DNA from: Paraburkholderia unamae
GTDB taxonomy: Bacteria; Pseudomonadota; Gammaproteobacteria; Burkholderiales; Burkholderiaceae
Assembly (NCBI RefSeq): GCF_003268775.1
Contig: NZ_QLSU01000033.1
Location: 1-64,000 of the forward strand
DNA length: 64,000 nucleotides
Direction: 5' to 3'
A model generated the notes under the pieces. That model did no database searches and was not told the DNA's origin. It was given only the letters and a program-made list of their open reading frames with translations. A program made the position numbers and the translations under genes. Of the stretch, positions 60,761 through 64,000 are shown one piece after another (positions within the stretch are counted from its first letter, which is position 1; every line of letters starts with the position of its first letter).

Positions 60761-61358
60761 GGGTGCCTCCGTTATCAACTCCAGCTTTCCCCCGGCTGAA
60801 AACGGCAAACACCGACATCGAATCTTGTATTCGGTCTCTATCTTGATAGCAGAAAAATGACGACACCCCAAGCACTTGCCGCTCGTCTCGCTTTGCGCGC
60901 AGACGTCTGAACGGGTAGTGGACAAATCAACACTTCCATCAGAAGATTTCGACCTTAACGAGACGTGCCCCTGGCACGATGGCCCGGTTCGTCCTTCCGA
61001 CGCACGCGCCGACCCGATCGTCAGGAAAATGAATGAAACAGCAACCCGGAATTCGACACGATTCTTCCCAGACTGCCAATGAGGCGATCCAGGCCGAGAG
61101 GCCGTTTTGGGTCGGCCGGTTTGCGTCAGGTGGCCAGGTCAGGCGCCCGAGTCAAGTGTCCAATAATGGCCGGTTTGCTCATGTTTTCGATCATTGGCGC
61201 CCTGCGAGGCCGGCGCAGTTCGCTATCGCAACTTGCCGAGCCACAGCGCCGTGAGTGTCGAGCGACGCCGAACGTTGAATTCGGTGTCGATCGATTTGAT
61301 ATGGACATGCGACTCGTATGCTGTTGGCTTACCAGGTCCGGGTTCACCTGGCAAGCGT
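60761..61358. other. 598-base gap between LuxR and AAA genes
   Basis: No intact gene. The plus and minus frames are short. A hairpin CCAGGT/ACCTGG with an 8-base loop lies near 61332-61351 and may terminate the AAA gene on the minus strand. A minus-strand tail at 61223-61310 reading FNVRRRSTLTALWLGKLR is faintly like the end of a LuxR-type helix-turn-helix domain. Confidence 0.35.
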
Positions 61359-64000
61359 TCATTTGCCCGATTTTCCCTCCAGCCCTCCGGGCGCGTTGGC
61401 CGCATTCTCCCCGCCTTCAGGCTGTTTCGGTGGAGCGACGTCACCGCCACGCACTTCACCTGCCCCTTTCGCCTTTTTGAGTTCGGCTTCCATCCTGTTG
61501 TAGATCCTGTCGATCGCATCGCCCCCTTGCGCTTCGGCGGGCCAATGCAGCAATTGCCCCCACAACGTGTTACGGTCCGCGGCCTTGCCCCACGCTTCGG
61601 ACGTGGGAAAATTGGCTATCTGCTCGTCCCACTCCGTCAACATGCCCCACTGTAAGCACTCGAGCTCCGCAAAGCGGCCGACACCTCGAATGCCCCTGAA
61701 TTCATCTTCGGGCAGGAAATCGGGCTTCCAGGGAGCCTTCGCAAGGCCGTAAATATAGCCAATGGGACGCTCCTTCAAATCGCCAGGATCGTTCGCGCGA
61801 AACATGCCTGCCGCCGTAGCCGCGGTCATGCCGATCGAACTGGTACGGGCAACCACCTCCATCAGGCACTCCGGCGTGAATTTCGCCTTGTCCCACTGGT
61901 GCGAATCGGCAAACATGCCAGCGATGCGCGCGAAGTATCCAGCGCGCGAAAGCGGGTCAGGCGGATAGACGCCAACGACTTCATCGAAGCGCCCCTTGCG
62001 GATAGCGGGCAGGTCGAGCGTACCAACCAGATTGGTGATGAGCGCGTACACGAATCTGCGCTCCACCGCGCTCTCCTGCAAGCCTTTGAGCTTGGGAAGC
62101 ATGCCCGGCGTCACGAACGTATAGAAGTTGGTCTCCTTCTCGCCGGATTCATCGCGACGCTTGAGAATCGGATCGAATTCGTCGAATAGAATGACCACCC
62201 GCGAGAGCATCGCCAAGGCGTCGAATACGGCGCGGGCACGCCCTTCGACGTTGGCCTCGCCGCTCTTTGCCAGATCGCTCGGCGTCACCTCCACCAGCGG
62301 CAAATCGCAGGTGCGCGCAAGCGCTTCGATCAACATCGTTTTTCCTGTTCCACCAGGACCGTGCAGCACCAGCGAACTCCTCACGTCACTACCGGCTCGC
62401 GTCACATGCGCACGCATCTTTTGCATCGTCATTGCCAGCGACTCACGGCCAATATCATGCTCATCGCGCTCCAGCTCGCACACCCCTTGCTGGGCGAATC
62501 CATAGTCCGGGTAAAAGAGCTGGCCAAGTTTCAGGCCTTTCGAGGTCGGATGGCGTACGGTGAAATGATCGAGAATCATGTCGTTGATGCCTTCGTCCAG
62601 CATTCGATTCAACGATGCGAGACTTTCCACCGCGTCGACCGTGGCGTTCACGTCTTCTTTCGCGCGCCGGTGATCGAACTCCTTGTACCAGCCTCTGATC
62701 GACTCTTCCTCGCCGTAGGCGCACTGGCGTTTGAAATAGTGAAACATATGGCTCACGCGCTGCCGGTCGATAGGCACATGGGCAACACGAATGAGTTCCG
62801 CCACTGCGCCCAACTGTTCCTCAGTATGGACGGTGTACATGCACTCTTTGTGCTCGTGGAAGGGGATGAGGCCGGTGAGCGTGCCGTCCGCCGACAAATC
62901 GGAGCAGATCAGGCCCGCTGCGAGCTTCAGGCGTTCGAGCTCACTCGACTCCGGTTTCTTGCCGAGCGTGAGCGCATAGGCAGGCGCCGCGTATGCGACT
63001 TCACCCGGCTCCCACGTTCGTGTGTCGGTATGATTGGCTGCGGCAAGCTGCGTGTCGATCACCGACGACAAATACCGTTTGCTCGCGCCCATGCTGTGGC
63101 GCACCCCCTCTGCCGCGTCGCGAAACAGCTTCGCGACTTCCTTCATCCAGTCCGGGCCGACGAATTTTTTGTGCGCATCCTGGGTCAATGCCCGTCCACG
63201 TCCGATCGCATTGAGCGCGAACGCATGCCCGGTCTGCGACGGCCAGTCTCCCTCGTTGGGCGCGTGGGTGGGGAGTTCCTCGGCAACGATCTTCAGATTC
63301 TCCGCCAACGCTTCGAGGCTGCTCTTGACGATGCCGTGGAACTCTTGAGTCAGTGTGTCCAGATTGAAACGGCGACCGATCAAGGGCGTGATGTTAAACA
63401 CCACGTTGTGCTCGGCTAACGACAGTTCCGTTTCCAGTTCCCGCAGAAGCCTTGCCTTGTCGAGTTCCCGCCACGCTTCCGGGATTCCCGGATAAGCCAG
63501 TGTGCCGAGATAAGCGTTGGTACGGTCCAGATACTCCAGCAGATCGGCCGTCTGTTCGAGCACCTTCGCGAGATCGCAGAGCGCACGCACGCATTGACAG
63601 GTCGAATACGCCGTCACCCAGCCGTCATCGCCACCACGCGCCCCGCCGATGCACCAGTCCGGTTCGGCCGCCGTGAAAATCTCGCGTACGACCCAATACC
63701 ACGAGCGCATGGTCGCCCCTGAGGTCGCCAGGTGGCCAGTCGCAATGCACATACGCATGCCTTCCGCCGCGGCCAGCACGGGCGCGTACTCCTCCTTCAA
63801 CTCTTCGATCGAGACGTCCTTGACACGGTCCTCGATGTTAGCAACGCTGACTTCGACTTCCTTTCGATTCCGTGCATACTGCAAACGCACGCGCGCACAT
63901 TTCCAAACCTCATAGCGCTGCTTTGCGGGGGGCTCCAGAACCGACAGCGCCTTTCGCCCCTTGTTGCGCATCTCCGCGCTCGCTTTCCTGATCTTGTCGA
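61359..64000 (-). CDS. Large AAA+ ATPase, 5' end cut by the window edge
   Basis: At least 870 residues. From the first ATG in the window (63971) the frame stays open to the right edge, so the true start may lie outside. Residues 1-480 are mostly helical and unlike any domain I know. The AAA core follows: Walker A LHGPGGTGKTML (about 535-546), Walker B VVILFDEFDP (about 590-600) and the arginine region AIRKGRFDEVVGVYPPD, as in classic AAA unfoldase/remodelling enzymes. The C terminus is a Gly/Lys-rich, probably disordered tail. Partner genes would be beyond the window, so the cellular role is unknown. Confidence 0.82.
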   Translation of the reverse strand, partial: DKIRKASAEMRNKGRKALSVLEPPAKQRYEVWKCARVRLQYARNRKEVEVSVANIEDRVKDVSIEELKEEYAPVLAAAEGMRMCIATGHLATSGATMRSWYWVVREIFTAAEPDWCIGGARGGDDGWVTAYSTCQCVRALCDLAKVLEQTADLLEYLDRTNAYLGTLAYPGIPEAWRELDKARLLRELETELSLAEHNVVFNITPLIGRRFNLDTLTQEFHGIVKSSLEALAENLKIVAEELPTHAPNEGDWPSQTGHAFALNAIGRGRALTQDAHKKFVGPDWMKEVAKLFRDAAEGVRHSMGASKRYLSSVIDTQLAAANHTDTRTWEPGEVAYAAPAYALTLGKKPESSELERLKLAAGLICSDLSADGTLTGLIPFHEHKECMYTVHTEEQLGAVAELIRVAHVPIDRQRVSHMFHYFKRQCAYGEEESIRGWYKEFDHRRAKEDVNATVDAVESLASLNRMLDEGINDMILDHFTVRHPTSKGLKLGQLFYPDYGFAQQGVCELERDEHDIGRESLAMTMQKMRAHVTRAGSDVRSSLVLHGPGGTGKTMLIEALARTCDLPLVEVTPSDLAKSGEANVEGRARAVFDALAMLSRVVILFDEFDPILKRRDESGEKETNFYTFVTPGMLPKLKGLQESAVERRFVYALITNLVGTLDLPAIRKGRFDEVVGVYPPDPLSRAGYFARIAGMFADSHQWDKAKFTPECLMEVVARTSSIGMTAATAAGMFRANDPGDLKERPIGYIYGLAKAPWKPDFLPEDEFRGIRGVGRFAELECLQWGMLTEWDEQIANFPTSEAWGKAADRNTLWGQLLHWPAEAQGGDAIDRIYNRMEAELKKAKGAGEVRGGDVAPPKQPEGGENAANAPGGLEGKSGK

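Noticed and set aside
61223-61310. Possible LuxR helix-turn-helix tail on the minus strand
   Set aside because: Only about 30 residues with weak resemblance; could be chance.
62361-63419. 352-codon plus-strand frame
   Set aside because: Antisense to the AAA ATPase, whose Walker motifs are intact.
1-64000. CRISPR arrays, complete insertion sequences, tRNA genes, prophage genes
   Set aside because: Looked for regular spaced repeats, transposases with terminal repeats, tRNA-like cloverleafs and structural phage genes; none were convincing by eye.

Overview
The window looks like a chromosome or megaplasmid segment of a Burkholderiaceae bacterium, most likely Paraburkholderia, Caballeronia or Burkholderia. 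The signs are a GC-rich, strongly GC3-biased coding style, many paralogous ABC transporters, GntR/IclR/LysR regulators and an OmpC-like porin of the betaproteobacterial type. The first ~275 bases read, on the minus strand, as the leader and promoter of an rRNA operon whose 16S gene would lie just left of the window. The genus is inferred, not proven.

Layout. 1-275: rrn leader, boxA and promoter (minus). 1045-9177: two plus-strand transporter operons, a PotABCD-type ABC system and a polar amino acid ABC system with two paralogous binding proteins. 9457-19972: a ten-gene minus-strand operon for an amide/ureide nitrogen source. It has an allophanate hydrolase, a BMP-type ABC transporter, a biuret hydrolase-like enzyme, a second isochorismatase-fold hydrolase, a formamidase, an AtzH/HpxZ-like protein and a GntR regulator. 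20546-21675: a graveyard of fused gene fragments (MocR regulator, epoxide hydrolase, HipA) beside an apparently intact hipB with its operators. 21934-22575: yggL and a small unknown. 23433-30300: three large predicted lipoprotein hydrolases (alpha/beta hydrolase, clostripain-like protease, TAP-like peptidase).

30427-39841: porin, RidA-like protein, ATP-type hydantoinase subunits HyuB/HyuA and an MFS carrier on the minus strand, facing an IclR regulator and an FAD amine oxidase on the plus strand. This looks like a cyclic-amide or amino acid catabolic unit. 39886-44616: GntR regulator, amidase and a nitrate/taurine-type ABC transporter in one minus-strand operon. 44956-49173: an SDR, gene remnants (MFS, MetQ/NlpA), a small secreted basic protein, a K+ channel of lower GC and a frameshifted Ysc84-like gene.

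49408-53088: an overlapping three-gene operon of two LssY_C-domain lipoproteins and an alpha/beta-hydrolase lipoprotein; I consider this the least described system here. 53378-54919: LysR, an aldo/keto reductase stump and a DUF1330 protein. 55029-57587: a complete yfiRNB-type c-di-GMP signalling operon. 58336-60760: an NHL-repeat lipoprotein and a LuxR-type regulator. 61359 to the right edge: a large AAA+ ATPase with a long uncharacterised N-terminal part, cut by the window end.

Taken together the window is an accessory, nutrient-scavenging region. At least three transport-plus-hydrolase modules release nitrogen from amides, ureides or hydantoins, each with its own regulator. They are mixed with cell-envelope lipoproteins and local decay of gene fragments. 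No complete insertion sequence, CRISPR array or tRNA was seen. All functional calls rest on reading motifs by eye.
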